A stretch of 64,000 bases of DNA from contig NZ_SDIC01000002.1 in the NCBI RefSeq assembly GCF_004116405.1, positions 310,001-374,000 on the forward strand, given 5' to 3'. This DNA comes from Halegenticoccus tardaugens (lineage in GTDB: Archaea > Halobacteriota > Halobacteria > Halobacteriales > Haloferacaceae). Positions 28,022 through 36,608 of this stretch are shown here, piece by piece. Each line of letters opens with the position of its first letter. Positions within the stretch are counted from its first letter, which is position 1. Under the pieces are notes generated by a model. It had not been told where the DNA came from. It made no database searches and was given only the letters and a program-made list of their open reading frames with translations. The translations under genes and the position numbers were made by a program.

Positions 28022-30676
28022 ATGGAATTTACCAGACGAAATCTGATGGAAACGTCGATAGCCGCCGCGCTCGGTGCCAGCGTAGCCGGCGTGGCGAGCG
28101 CGGAACACGCTGAGGAAGTCGACGAGTCGGATACACCCGGTGCGCCGAGCGTCAAGGGGGATCTCAAGCGGTTCTCGACGACGGCGTTCGGCGCCGAGGT
28201 GACCGGCCCGTTCGTCTTCGAAAACGGGGGGCTGCTGTACAGCCTCCAGCACCCGAGCGAGGAAAACCCCGAGCCGTACAACAGGGCGGGAATTGGCTAC
28301 TTCAGCGGCTTTCAGTTCGACTTAGATGGTGACAACGACGACTTCACGGAAGTGTCGACGCCCCAGACGAGGGACGAGCAGAGCGTCGTTCGCTCCGGCA
28401 ACGGCGAGTACGTGCTCCTCGCCCAATCGAGAGAATCGATAAACGGCGGAACGGAGCGGCTCGGAGTCACCCAGACGCCGGACGGCACCGATATCACGAC
28501 GGACGAGTTCGCGGGTACGCAGTACGGCGACGCGGCGACCAACCCCGACTGCAACCAGTTCGTGGCGACGAACGACGAGGGAACCGAGGGCTACCTCTTT
28601 ACGAACTGGGAGAACAGTCCCGGGAACGTCTCCCGAATCCCGATCACCCAGTCTGAGGACGGCGAGTGGGAGGCTGACCTCGACAACGCGATCAACCTCG
28701 CGAACACCGAGCCGCTCCGCGACCTCGGCGGGACGCGGATCAACTGCTACGGCAACCTCACGCCGTGGAACACGATGGTCTCCTCTGAGGAGAACTACGC
28801 GCACCCACGCGTCTCCCTCACGCACACAGTGAGCGACATCATCGAAGCCGGCTCTGGCGAAGGGATGATCGGTGCGTGCCAGTTCTGGAACCGACCGAAC
28901 CCGAGCGAGATCGTCGACGCGATCGACGAGTACTACGACGAGTCGTTTATCCCTCAGGGAGACTGGGCGCTGACGGGCGTCGAGTTCCTCGCATATTACC
29001 TCGGTGCCAAGCCGGTCGATCAGGCCGACGACGAGACGAACGACACGACCCCCATCGGCGACGTCTACCCGAACCCGTACCGGTACGGCTACCACGTCGA
29101 CTTCCGCGAACCAGCTGCGGACGTCCCCGAGCCGATCAAGTACTACGTGATGGGCCGCGCCTCGTGGGAAGCGCCGGACTTCCTGGGCGACGAGCGCACC
29201 GTCTACGGCTGCTCGGACGGCGACAGCAAGGGTATCTACAAGTTCGTCGCCGATGAGCCGATCCCGGGCTACGAGGACCCGATGGACCTCGAGGGAACCC
29301 TCTATGCCCCCAAGATAACCAACGACGCGGCGTCCGTCGCCGATTCCGGCGAGCGGAACTCCCCGGCGGACGTGAACCTCGAAATCGAGTGGATCGAACT
29401 CGGTCATGCGAGTAACGCGGAAATCGATCGGTGGATCGCCACGTACGACGACGTCACCCAGGTGCACTACCTCGAAACCCACGCCGAAACCGACTGGCGG
29501 GACGACCTCGAAACCGCGCTCGAAGAGGCTGATCGGGAGGTCATCAAGAACGGCAACCGGAACTACGTCACCAATGAGGAGATCGTCGAGTGGGCCGAGC
29601 AGTTCGAGAGCCGCGGCCCGCGGGGCGTCGACGAGGACCTCCGCAAAGTACCGTTCCTCGAAACCCGTGCGGCGGCGAAGGAGATCGGCGCGTCGATCGA
29701 GTTCAACAAAGCCGAGGGCGTCGACAGCATCGACGGCGCCGGCCCCGGCGACTTCGTCTACTTCGGCATCTCCGAGTTCAACGACGACATGGCCGACGAC
29801 ACGGGCGACATTCAGATGGATCGCGTCGACGGCGGCGTCGTCTACCGCGGCGAACTCGAACTGGACTACAACGTCTCGACGCTCGAACCGGTCATCGTCG
29901 GCCCCGACTTCACCGACTCGCCCGCGGACGCGGACGACGCGCTCCGCAACGTGGACAACGTCTACGTGATGGACGACGGCCGCGTGCTCTGCTGCGAGGA
30001 CGGCTTCGGCGGTCCCGCACGATCGTATCCCAACGACGGCCTGTACGTCTACCAGCCGAACGTGCTGGTCGACGTCGACTCCACGGCCGTGGATCTCGGC
30101 GGCACCGCAAGCACGGATCTGACGGCGTCGTTCCTGCCGGCCGGCGTCTCCGGCGGCTGCGTTACCGTCACCGTCTCCGATCCAGCGGTGGCGTCGATCA
30201 CCGACGTCTCCTTCTCGGACGAGCTGACGGTCACGGAGAGCTCCGTCGCCGCGGACGGCTCGGCCGCGACGCTCCGGTTCGCCGACGTGGGGCAGGCCCT
30301 CCAGCCCGGCGCGATGAACGTCGTCCTCGCGTCGCTCGACGTGCGCGCCAGGCGCCCGGGAACGACCGAACTCGCGGTCGAAATCCACGATATGGATGAC
30401 GAGGACGGCGACGCGATCGACGCCGAGGCGCGGTCGGGAACAATCGTGACCGGCCCGCCCGCGGTCGACGGCGATGGCGCACCCACCGATCCCGACGGCG
30501 ACGGTCGCTACGAGGACGTAAACGGGGACGGCGAGGTTGACGGCGAGGATGTCGACGCGCTGTTCGAAAACTTCGGTTCGGAGGGAGTCAGCGAGAACGA
30601 AGACGCGTACGACTTCAACGGGAACGGCCGTCTCGACTACGACGATGTGGTGAGCCTCTCCGAGGAACTCGAGTAA
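28022..30676 (+). CDS. Tat-exported PhoX-like (DUF839) protein with cohesin-like and dockerin-like modules
   Basis: An 884-aa secreted protein. Residues 1-27 are a twin-arginine signal (TRRNLMETS, hydrophobic stretch, cleavage after VASA). Residues ~45-680 form a PhoX/DUF839-type beta-propeller seen in alkaline phosphatases (GRASWEAPDFLG, YGCSDGDSKGIYKFVA, RVLCCEDGFGGPARSYPNDG). Residues ~680-815 look like a cohesin domain (VDVDSTAVDLGGTASTDLT; LASLDVRARRPGTTELAVEI). Residues ~823-884 hold two EF-hand-like loops (DVNGDGEVDGEDVDALFENF; DFNGNGRLDYDDVVSL), a dockerin-like ending. Likely a calcium-dependent extracellular phosphatase or scaffold component. The PhoX assignment is moderate, the modular tail is clear. 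Confidence 0.78.
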   Translation: MEFTRRNLMETSIAAALGASVAGVASAEHAEEVDESDTPGAPSVKGDLKRFSTTAFGAEVTGPFVFENGGLLYSLQHPSEENPEPYNRAGIGYFSGFQFDLDGDNDDFTEVSTPQTRDEQSVVRSGNGEYVLLAQSRESINGGTERLGVTQTPDGTDITTDEFAGTQYGDAATNPDCNQFVATNDEGTEGYLFTNWENSPGNVSRIPITQSEDGEWEADLDNAINLANTEPLRDLGGTRINCYGNLTPWNTMVSSEENYAHPRVSLTHTVSDIIEAGSGEGMIGACQFWNRPNPSEIVDAIDEYYDESFIPQGDWALTGVEFLAYYLGAKPVDQADDETNDTTPIGDVYPNPYRYGYHVDFREPAADVPEPIKYYVMGRASWEAPDFLGDERTVYGCSDGDSKGIYKFVADEPIPGYEDPMDLEGTLYAPKITNDAASVADSGERNSPADVNLEIEWIELGHASNAEIDRWIATYDDVTQVHYLETHAETDWRDDLETALEEADREVIKNGNRNYVTNEEIVEWAEQFESRGPRGVDEDLRKVPFLETRAAAKEIGASIEFNKAEGVDSIDGAGPGDFVYFGISEFNDDMADDTGDIQMDRVDGGVVYRGELELDYNVSTLEPVIVGPDFTDSPADADDALRNVDNVYVMDDGRVLCCEDGFGGPARSYPNDGLYVYQPNVLVDVDSTAVDLGGTASTDLTASFLPAGVSGGCVTVTVSDPAVASITDVSFSDELTVTESSVAADGSAATLRFADVGQALQPGAMNVVLASLDVRARRPGTTELAVEIHDMDDEDGDAIDAEARSGTIVTGPPAVDGDGAPTDPDGDGRYEDVNGDGEVDGEDVDALFENFGSEGVSENEDAYDFNGNGRLDYDDVVSLSEELE

Positions 30677-30742
30677 CGTAGGCCGCCGACCGGCGTACCG
30701 CGCAACGTCTTCGAATAATACCAGACAAGCCACATCCGACAC

Positions 30743-31168
30743 ATGTCCCGATCCGAGAATCAGAGCACGAACGGGCGGAACGAATCGACGTTCCGCGAGT
30801 ACATCCTCGGCGTTCGAATCGTCGAGTGCACGTCGCGATCCGGTGACGTAGTCTACCGGTTCGAAGCGCCGCAGCACCGGGGTCTCGCGTTCGACGATCC
30901 CGACCTCGCGGAGCTGTACGCCGATGTCTACTTCGACGTCAACGGCTTCGAGGAGGCCGGCACGGGTGAGCGAGGCGTCCCGCCGGCGATCATCCAGGCC
31001 GGACGAGACACGCTGGCCGCGTATTTCCTCACGCAGCCGCACACAGACGTCTACTGGGTCGCTTCGTTCTACGGGGAGAAATCCGAGAAAATCAGGCGGT
31101 ACGTCTCGCGGGTTCGCAAACGCGCAGAAGGCATCCGACGGGGCGCAACAGAGCGCGGTATCGAGTGA
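30743..31168 (+). CDS. Conserved-looking haloarchaeal protein of unknown function
   Basis: A 141-aa acidic, soluble protein with no signal peptide or membrane helix. The middle has FREYILGVRIVECTSRSGDV and FDDPDLAELYADVYFDVNGF, and the C-terminus is basic and helical (KSEKIRRYVSRVRKRAEGIR). Codon use looks like that of neighbouring genes, so it is probably real. It lies 66 bp downstream of the exported PhoX-like gene and may share its transcript. I do not recognise its family. Confidence 0.55.
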   Translation: MSRSENQSTNGRNESTFREYILGVRIVECTSRSGDVVYRFEAPQHRGLAFDDPDLAELYADVYFDVNGFEEAGTGERGVPPAIIQAGRDTLAAYFLTQPHTDVYWVASFYGEKSEKIRRYVSRVRKRAEGIRRGATERGIE

Positions 31169-31249
31169 GGAGAATCAGAGATGTCACCTAAGAGTCATTT
31201 CAGCCGAAAAGTCTTAGTCCGGACTTCTCGAAGTCCTCCTCGATCGATT

Positions 31250-32848
31250 ATGAAGGTCGAGATGCTGACGACGGACTTCCTCGACCGCGCCGTCGACCTG
31301 TACGACGACGTCGTCGGAGTGGTCGCTCACGACGGGACGAAGTACACCTACGCCGAATTCGGAGAGCGCGTGAACCAGGTGTCGAACGCGCTGCTCGAGA
31401 TGGGCGTCGGGCGGGGGGATCGCGTGGCGTTGCTCGCACCGAACACCCACTACTTCCTGGAGTCCCTCTACGGGACCAATCAGATCGGCGCGGTGTTCGT
31501 CCCGATGAACTACCTGCTCACGCCGGACGACTTCGAATACATTTTGAACGACTGCGAGGCGAAAGCCGTCATCGCGGATTACGACTACGCGGAGAACGTC
31601 GAGGCCGTCCGTGACCGGGTCCCCGTGGAACACTTCGTCGGGTATCGAAACGACAACATACAGGGCGACTGGCGCGACTACGACGAATGGCTCGCAGCGC
31701 AACCGACCGAGGCTCCCGAACGTCCCATCATCAGCGAAGACGATGACGCTTCCATCAACTACACCTCCGGGACGACGGGCGATCCGAAAGGGGTTGTGCG
31801 GACCCACCGGACGGAACACTGGCACGCGATCGTTCTGAACCACCACATGGAGATTCAGGACGACGACACCTACCTGTGGACGCTCCCGATGTTCCACTGC
31901 AACGGCTGGGGGCACACCTACGCCATCACCGGAACAGGCGGAACCCACGTCTGCCAGCGAACCTTTGACGCCGTCGAGACGTTCCGTCGCGTGCGCGAGT
32001 ACGATGTCTCGTTCCTGTGCGGGGCACCGACCGTGCTCAACCGACTCATCGCCCATTTCGAAGAGAACCCGGACATTGAGACGATGGGCGACCGCGACGT
32101 GCGCATCGCGACCGCCGGGAGCGCCCCCGCAACGGCGACCATCACCACCGTCGAGGACGAAATTGGCTGGCGTATCATCCATATCTATGGACTCACCGAG
32201 ACGGCGCCCATCATCACGACGTCGAACTCCCCGCGACGGCTCGCCCAGCACGGGCGAGATCTCAAGGTCGCGCAGGGAAGCGAGACGCTTTGTACCGACA
32301 TCCGCGTCGTCGACCGCGACGGGAACGACGTTCCCCGCGATGGCGAGGTGGTGGGGGAGATCGTCGTGAAGGGCAACCAGGTGATGGACCGGTATCTGAA
32401 CAAAGAAGAGGTGACCGACGAGGCGTTCAACGCGAAGCTCCCGGGCTATTTCCACACCGGTGACCTCGCGACCATCGACGGCGATGGGATGGTCTCCATT
32501 CAAGACCGTGAGAAGGACATCATCATCTCCGGCGGGGAGAACGTCTCCTCCATCGAAGTCGAAGACGTCCTCTACGACCACCCGGACATCGCGAAAGCGG
32601 CCGTCATCCCGACGCCCAGTGAAGAGTGGGGCGAGGCCGTCACCGCGCTCGTCGTGAAGAAATCCGATGCGGAGCTTACCATTGACAACGTGAGGGAGTT
32701 CGCGGGCGAGCGCCTGGCCCGTTATAAGATCCCGAAAGAGGTCGCGTTCGTCGACGATCTCCCCGAAACCGCCACCGGTAAGGTCCAGAAGTATCAGCTC
32801 CGCCAGGAGTACTGGGAAGACGAAGAGCGCCTCATCGGACAGGGATGA
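31250..32848 (+). CDS. AMP-forming acyl-CoA synthetase / ligase
   Basis: Adenylate-forming enzyme of 532 aa that would activate a carboxylic acid with ATP and CoA. The start MKVEMLTTDFLDRAVDLY was chosen over an in-frame upstream start at 31181. Core motifs are the P-loop YTSGTTGDPKGVVRTHR, HIYGLTETAPI (A5), YFHTGDLATID (A7), REKDIIISGGENVSS (A8 hinge) and the catalytic lysine in ETATGKVQKYQL (A10). The N-terminal YTYAEFGERVNQVSNAL and the MFHCNGWGH motif are typical of medium-chain or dicarboxylate-type ligases. The specific acid is not known. Confidence 0.9.
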   Translation: MKVEMLTTDFLDRAVDLYDDVVGVVAHDGTKYTYAEFGERVNQVSNALLEMGVGRGDRVALLAPNTHYFLESLYGTNQIGAVFVPMNYLLTPDDFEYILNDCEAKAVIADYDYAENVEAVRDRVPVEHFVGYRNDNIQGDWRDYDEWLAAQPTEAPERPIISEDDDASINYTSGTTGDPKGVVRTHRTEHWHAIVLNHHMEIQDDDTYLWTLPMFHCNGWGHTYAITGTGGTHVCQRTFDAVETFRRVREYDVSFLCGAPTVLNRLIAHFEENPDIETMGDRDVRIATAGSAPATATITTVEDEIGWRIIHIYGLTETAPIITTSNSPRRLAQHGRDLKVAQGSETLCTDIRVVDRDGNDVPRDGEVVGEIVVKGNQVMDRYLNKEEVTDEAFNAKLPGYFHTGDLATIDGDGMVSIQDREKDIIISGGENVSSIEVEDVLYDHPDIAKAAVIPTPSEEWGEAVTALVVKKSDAELTIDNVREFAGERLARYKIPKEVAFVDDLPETATGKVQKYQLRQEYWEDEERLIGQG

Positions 32849-32999
32849 GGGGCGATCAGCGATGGACCGCCCCAACTCCGCGTTCTCATCGACCACCGCC
32901 AGTCAAAGCGTTTACAGAAATTCGAGGAGAAAGCCCATGACTGTCGTCGTAGGATGAATACGACATTGTTAATATTTATGAACTATTTGTATGGGACGG

Positions 33000-33112
33000 T
33001 AGGGATGGGTAGAACCGAACCGACCCGAACGCCTCTGGAGACTGAGACCGCGTTGCCGCCTGTTGCGGTGACAGTCCTGTCGTGGACTGAGGAAGCCCAC
33101 GACTGTAGTCGT
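33000..33112 (+). mobile_element. Relic of a tnpB element, 3' end
   Basis: In frame the sequence reads VGMGRTEPT then TPLETETALPPVAV, the usual C-terminal tail of IS1341-type TnpB, and then goes straight into GGAAGCCCACGACT/AGTCGTGGG. This shows that hairpins of this kind lie at the 3' end of tnpB. The rest of the element is gone. Confidence 0.6.
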
Positions 33113-33480
33113 GGGAAACTATCACGACCTTGCGACCGGAGAGCCCTTCACGGAAATCACGGTCGGGACCGAGGTCGACGTCGGGGCTGCGGTGGCCGCG
33201 GCCCGCGCTGCCTTCGAGTCGTGGCGCGAGACGCCCCCTCACGAGCGCGGGCGGATCGTCCACGGGATCGGCGAACTCATCGCTGAGCACGCCGCAGAGC
33301 ATACGGCCATCGAGAGCAAAGGCCAAGGGAAGCCGCTGTCGCAGGTTCGAAGCGACGTGCGCGCCGCTGACCGGTACTTCGAATACTTCGCGGGGTGGCT
33401 GACAAGCTTGAGGGATGGAGCGTCCCGTGGGACCACATTAGGTGGACTTCACTAACGGAACCGTTTCCGTTAAGACCTCG
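33111..33480 (+). pseudogene. Aldehyde dehydrogenase fragment
   Basis: Starting just after the tnpB relic, the frame reads DLATGEPFTEITVGTEVDVG, AARAAFESWRETPPHERGRI and ADRYFEYFAGW, which is the N-terminal region (about residues 20-125) of an NAD-dependent aldehyde dehydrogenase. Near 33400 the frame shifts: ADKLEGWSVPWDHI continues in another frame, whereas the open frame ends at 33455 with unrelated residues. The catalytic cysteine domain is absent. The gene was probably cut on the 5' side by the element and has since decayed. Confidence 0.75.
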
Positions 33481-33606
33481 ATTCGAGGGAAATATTCCGA
33501 AAAGTCCTATTGCAACTGTATTCTATTCATAGCTTCGTCGGTTCCATTGAATACTATCAATCAAGCATCAATATGATTTTTCACGGGAGACAGGATATGG
33601 GTGCAC

Positions 33607-34779
33607 ATGGCTAACATGGACTCCGTGGAAGAGTTGACGTCGCTCATCGCCGATCTGGTGGCCATCGAAACCGAGAATCCGCCGGGCAACGAGCGCGCGT
33701 GCGCAGCGTACATCAGCGAGTGGTTCGCCGAGCGCGGAATCGAAGCGTCACTCGTAGACGACCCCCACCCGGACCGGCCGCAGGTCGGCGTCCGCGTCGG
33801 CGAAGGCGATCCCACGCTCGTTCTAAACGGTCACATCGACGTCGTGCCGGCGGGGGATGCCGATCGATGGACCCACGATCCCTACAGCGCCGCCGTCGAC
33901 GATGGGTGTCTGTACGGCCGGGGGAGCGTGGACATGAAAACGGGGGTCGCGATCGGGATGCTGGCGACCGCAGAGTTGGCCGACGAGATCAAGTCGGGCG
34001 AGCTCCAGGGATCCGTTGTCTTCCACGCCGCCGTCGGTGAGGAGACCGCCGAGCCGGGGACGAAGACCCTGCTGGAACGGGGCTACGACGGCGATTACGG
34101 CGTCGTGCTCGAGCCGACCGAGATGCGAACCGCGACGAGCGAGAAAGGCCTTGCGTGGTACAGAATCACCGTCGGGGGCGACCCCTCCCACGCGAGCCGT
34201 CCCGATCAAGGCGAAAACGCGATCCAGCGCGCACGGCCAGTGCTCGATGCGCTCGCTGACTACGACGAAGAGGTGCGGACGCGTACGGACGATCTCGTCG
34301 GGCGGGCGTACGCCACGGTGACGATGATCGAGGCGGGGACGAAGGAGAACGTGGTCCCCGGACGGGCAACCATCACGGTCGACCGTCGGTTCCTCCCGGA
34401 CGAGAACGTGCGGGACATCGACACAGAGATAGACGAGCTTCTCGCCGAGGTCGCCGCCGAGCACGGTATCGAGGGATCGTGGGAGCGTACCAGGACGTAC
34501 GAGTCGGCCGCAATCGACGCGGATAGCGCTCTGGCGGCGGTCTTTCGACGTCACTCGGCGACGGTCGCGGACGTTTCGACCGATCCATGGGGCGTGAATG
34601 CGTCGACCGACGTCCGCAACTTCGTGAATGACGCCGATATCGAGGCCATTACCTGGGGACCGGGTGACCTCTCGCAGGCCCACACGTACAATGAGCATGT
34701 CAACCTGTCAGCCGCCGCAGACGGCCTCGATGCGCTCCGCGGTGCGGCACGCGAGGTACTCGACGGTACTCTGGAGTAG
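33607..34779 (+). CDS. M20-family hydrolase (ArgE/DapE/carboxypeptidase-like)
   Basis: A 390-aa di-zinc hydrolase. MANMDSVEELTSLIADLVAI begins the catalytic domain, with ETENPPGNE as the family lead-in. LNGHIDVVPAG provides the first metal ligand, YGRGSVDMKTG the bridging aspartate, and AVGEETAEPG the catalytic glutamate. The dimerisation/lid domain (VGGDPSHASRPDQGENAI) follows. A GTG six bases upstream is an alternative start. It lies upstream of the second symporter cassette and the C45 hydrolase on the same strand, so the cluster could import and cleave an N-acylated amino acid or dipeptide. Confidence 0.88.
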   Translation: MANMDSVEELTSLIADLVAIETENPPGNERACAAYISEWFAERGIEASLVDDPHPDRPQVGVRVGEGDPTLVLNGHIDVVPAGDADRWTHDPYSAAVDDGCLYGRGSVDMKTGVAIGMLATAELADEIKSGELQGSVVFHAAVGEETAEPGTKTLLERGYDGDYGVVLEPTEMRTATSEKGLAWYRITVGGDPSHASRPDQGENAIQRARPVLDALADYDEEVRTRTDDLVGRAYATVTMIEAGTKENVVPGRATITVDRRFLPDENVRDIDTEIDELLAEVAAEHGIEGSWERTRTYESAAIDADSALAAVFRRHSATVADVSTDPWGVNASTDVRNFVNDADIEAITWGPGDLSQAHTYNEHVNLSAAADGLDALRGAAREVLDGTLE

Positions 34780-34897
34780 GTGTGCCGACCGTCGAGCGTC
34801 GGGCGGATGATTCTCTAGAATTATATACGGTTCTACGCGGGAGTTCTAGATATTTTCCCATTTTAAAAGGAATATAGAGGAACCTGTTTCGTGAACA

Positions 34898-34934
34898 CAA
34901 ATATATTTATGAGTCATTACGTCGAGGCCCACAT
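34898..34934 (+). promoter_or_regulatory. Leaderless promoter of the second symporter operon
   Basis: TATA-like AATATATTTAT (about 34900-34910) lies 25-30 bp before the ATG at 34935, the spacing expected when transcription starts at the start codon. The preceding 60 bp are AT-rich. Confidence 0.5.
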
Positions 34935-35141
34935 ATGACAGCATTTGGCATGCCCGACTCGATGTTCCTGGTGTTCGTCGCAACACTTCTCGCGGGGAGC
35001 GTAGGAGCGATTCACTACGTGGTCGTTCACGTGCTACTCGGCAGACCCGTGAACGAAGGTACTAAGGACGGTACGATAGAGGGGACCGACCCCCTACAGG
35101 ACGGCGTGACCGACGGAGGATCGACCGATGGCGGACGTTAA
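34935..35141 (+). CDS. Short membrane partner of the second sodium:solute symporter
   Basis: A 68-aa protein with one N-terminal helix (MFLVFVATLLAGSVGAIHYV continuing VVHVLLG), followed by a polar glycine/aspartate/threonine-rich tail (GTKDGTIEGT...DGGSTDGGR). Its stop lies 14 bases inside the symporter gene, a sign of coupled translation. Position and topology mirror the 56-aa gene before the first symporter at 19886, although the sequences are not obviously alike. The tail is unusually low in complexity. The function is unknown. Confidence 0.65.
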   Translation: MTAFGMPDSMFLVFVATLLAGSVGAIHYVVVHVLLGRPVNEGTKDGTIEGTDPLQDGVTDGGSTDGGR

Positions 35142-36567
35142 TCCGTTCTACCTCGGCGCGTTCGCTGTGTACCTTCTCATCGTGCTCGGCATCGGGGTCT
35201 GGGGGTACACGAAAACCTCGGACGTCATGGACTTTTGGGCGTTCGGTCAGGAGATGGGACCGTGGCTGGCGACCTGGTCGTTCGTCGCGAACTTCGTGAG
35301 TGCGGTCAGCGTCATCGGCTTCATCGGAGCGGTTTACGGTGAAGGGTACACGCTGATGACGCACACCATCTTCGGATTAATGCTCGGAACGAGCGGGCTC
35401 TACTTCGCGGTCGACCGGGTTCGGAACCTCGATCTGCTCACGTTCCCGGACATCATCGCCAGCGTAACCGGCTACGAGGTCGCCCGGCCCATCGCGGGCG
35501 CGGTCCTGCTCGGCAACGGATGGCTGTACCTGGTTATGCAGCTCGTCGGCGCGAGCCTCCTCGTCACCGCCATCACCGGAGTCCCCTACGAGTACATGGT
35601 CTGGGTCATCGGTATCGTGTTTATCGTCTACACCGTGCTCGGCGGGCTCGTAAGCGTCGCGTGGACCGATTTCCTGCAGGGAACGGTGATGGTTGGAGCC
35701 GTGTTGCTCGCGCTCGGGTACATGATATTCGACTTCGGCGGTTTCACCGCGATCAACCAGCAGTTTGCCGCACTCGACTCCGCGTACGTCCACCCCACAG
35801 GCGAGGGTGCGTACACCGCTATCGGAATCATCGCGACCATCGTCGCCTTCTTCGGGACGATATTTACCGAGCAGAACAACATCGTCCGTATCGCCGCGAC
35901 AAGGGACGTTAGGACGGCGAAGCTCCACCTCGCGGCATCCGGCGTTATCCTCTCGATATTCTACTCGGCGCTCGTCATTCTCGGCGGCGCGACGACCGTC
36001 GCCCTCACCACCTCGGGGCTGGCCGTCGACAATGTGGACAGCGCGTTCCCCGTCTTAATCACCGACTACGTGCCCACAGGCGTCGGGATCATCATTATTC
36101 TCGCGGTCATGAGCGCAATCCTCTCGACGACGGACACGCGGCTCCACTCGACCGGCATCACCACTGCGCGCGATATCTACAGCTACTTCCGACCAGACTC
36201 CAGCGACGATTCCCAGCTTCGGGTCTCCCGGATAGCGACCATCGCCTTCGGTATCACGGCGACCGCGGCGGCGGTCAATCCACCGGGGACCATCATCGAA
36301 CTCTACAATTTCCGCGCGGTTCTGCTGACGAGCGCGTTCCTCATCCCAGTCTACCTGGGGCTCTACTGGGCCGGACTGAGCGCGCGGGCCATCCTCGCAT
36401 CCATCGTCACCGGCGCGACACTCGGCGTCGGGACCGAGATCGCGGGCGGTCTGTTCGGCGTCCCATCCACCTTCATCGGGGTCGGCGCGGCAACGCTCGT
36501 CCTCATCGTCGGCCACTTCCTCCTCTCGGACACCGAACCGAAGGGCGGTACGATGGCGGGCGACTGA
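35128..36567 (+). CDS. Sodium:solute symporter (SSS family), second copy
   Basis: A 479-aa membrane transporter. TSDVMDFWAFGQEMGPWLATW follows helix 1 and ATWSFVANFVSAVSVIGFIG is the sodium-site region. The signature segment YTVLGGLVSVAWTDFLQGTV and AVMSAILSTTDTRLHSTGI are typical of the family. About 13 helices are expected. It overlaps the small partner gene and is followed 41 bp later by the C45 hydrolase, so all three are probably one transcript. It is clearly different from the copy at 19886 (shorter C-terminus). The substrate is not known, but likely the substrate or product of the linked hydrolases. Confidence 0.9.
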   Translation: MADVNPFYLGAFAVYLLIVLGIGVWGYTKTSDVMDFWAFGQEMGPWLATWSFVANFVSAVSVIGFIGAVYGEGYTLMTHTIFGLMLGTSGLYFAVDRVRNLDLLTFPDIIASVTGYEVARPIAGAVLLGNGWLYLVMQLVGASLLVTAITGVPYEYMVWVIGIVFIVYTVLGGLVSVAWTDFLQGTVMVGAVLLALGYMIFDFGGFTAINQQFAALDSAYVHPTGEGAYTAIGIIATIVAFFGTIFTEQNNIVRIAATRDVRTAKLHLAASGVILSIFYSALVILGGATTVALTTSGLAVDNVDSAFPVLITDYVPTGVGIIIILAVMSAILSTTDTRLHSTGITTARDIYSYFRPDSSDDSQLRVSRIATIAFGITATAAAVNPPGTIIELYNFRAVLLTSAFLIPVYLGLYWAGLSARAILASIVTGATLGVGTEIAGGLFGVPSTFIGVGAATLVLIVGHFLLSDTEPKGGTMAGD

Positions 36568-36608
36568 CGGCCGACCACGCGAACCCACACACTGATCCCC
36601 CCTTCACC

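Noticed and set aside
28322..31042. A 906-codon open frame antisense to the PhoX-like gene
   Set aside because: High-GC codon use produces long open frames on the opposite strand; the translation is repetitive in Val/Arg/Asp and matches no family, while the sense frame has clear domains.
31214..32896. A 560-codon open frame antisense to the AMP-forming ligase
   Set aside because: Same artefact; the sense strand carries all adenylation motifs.
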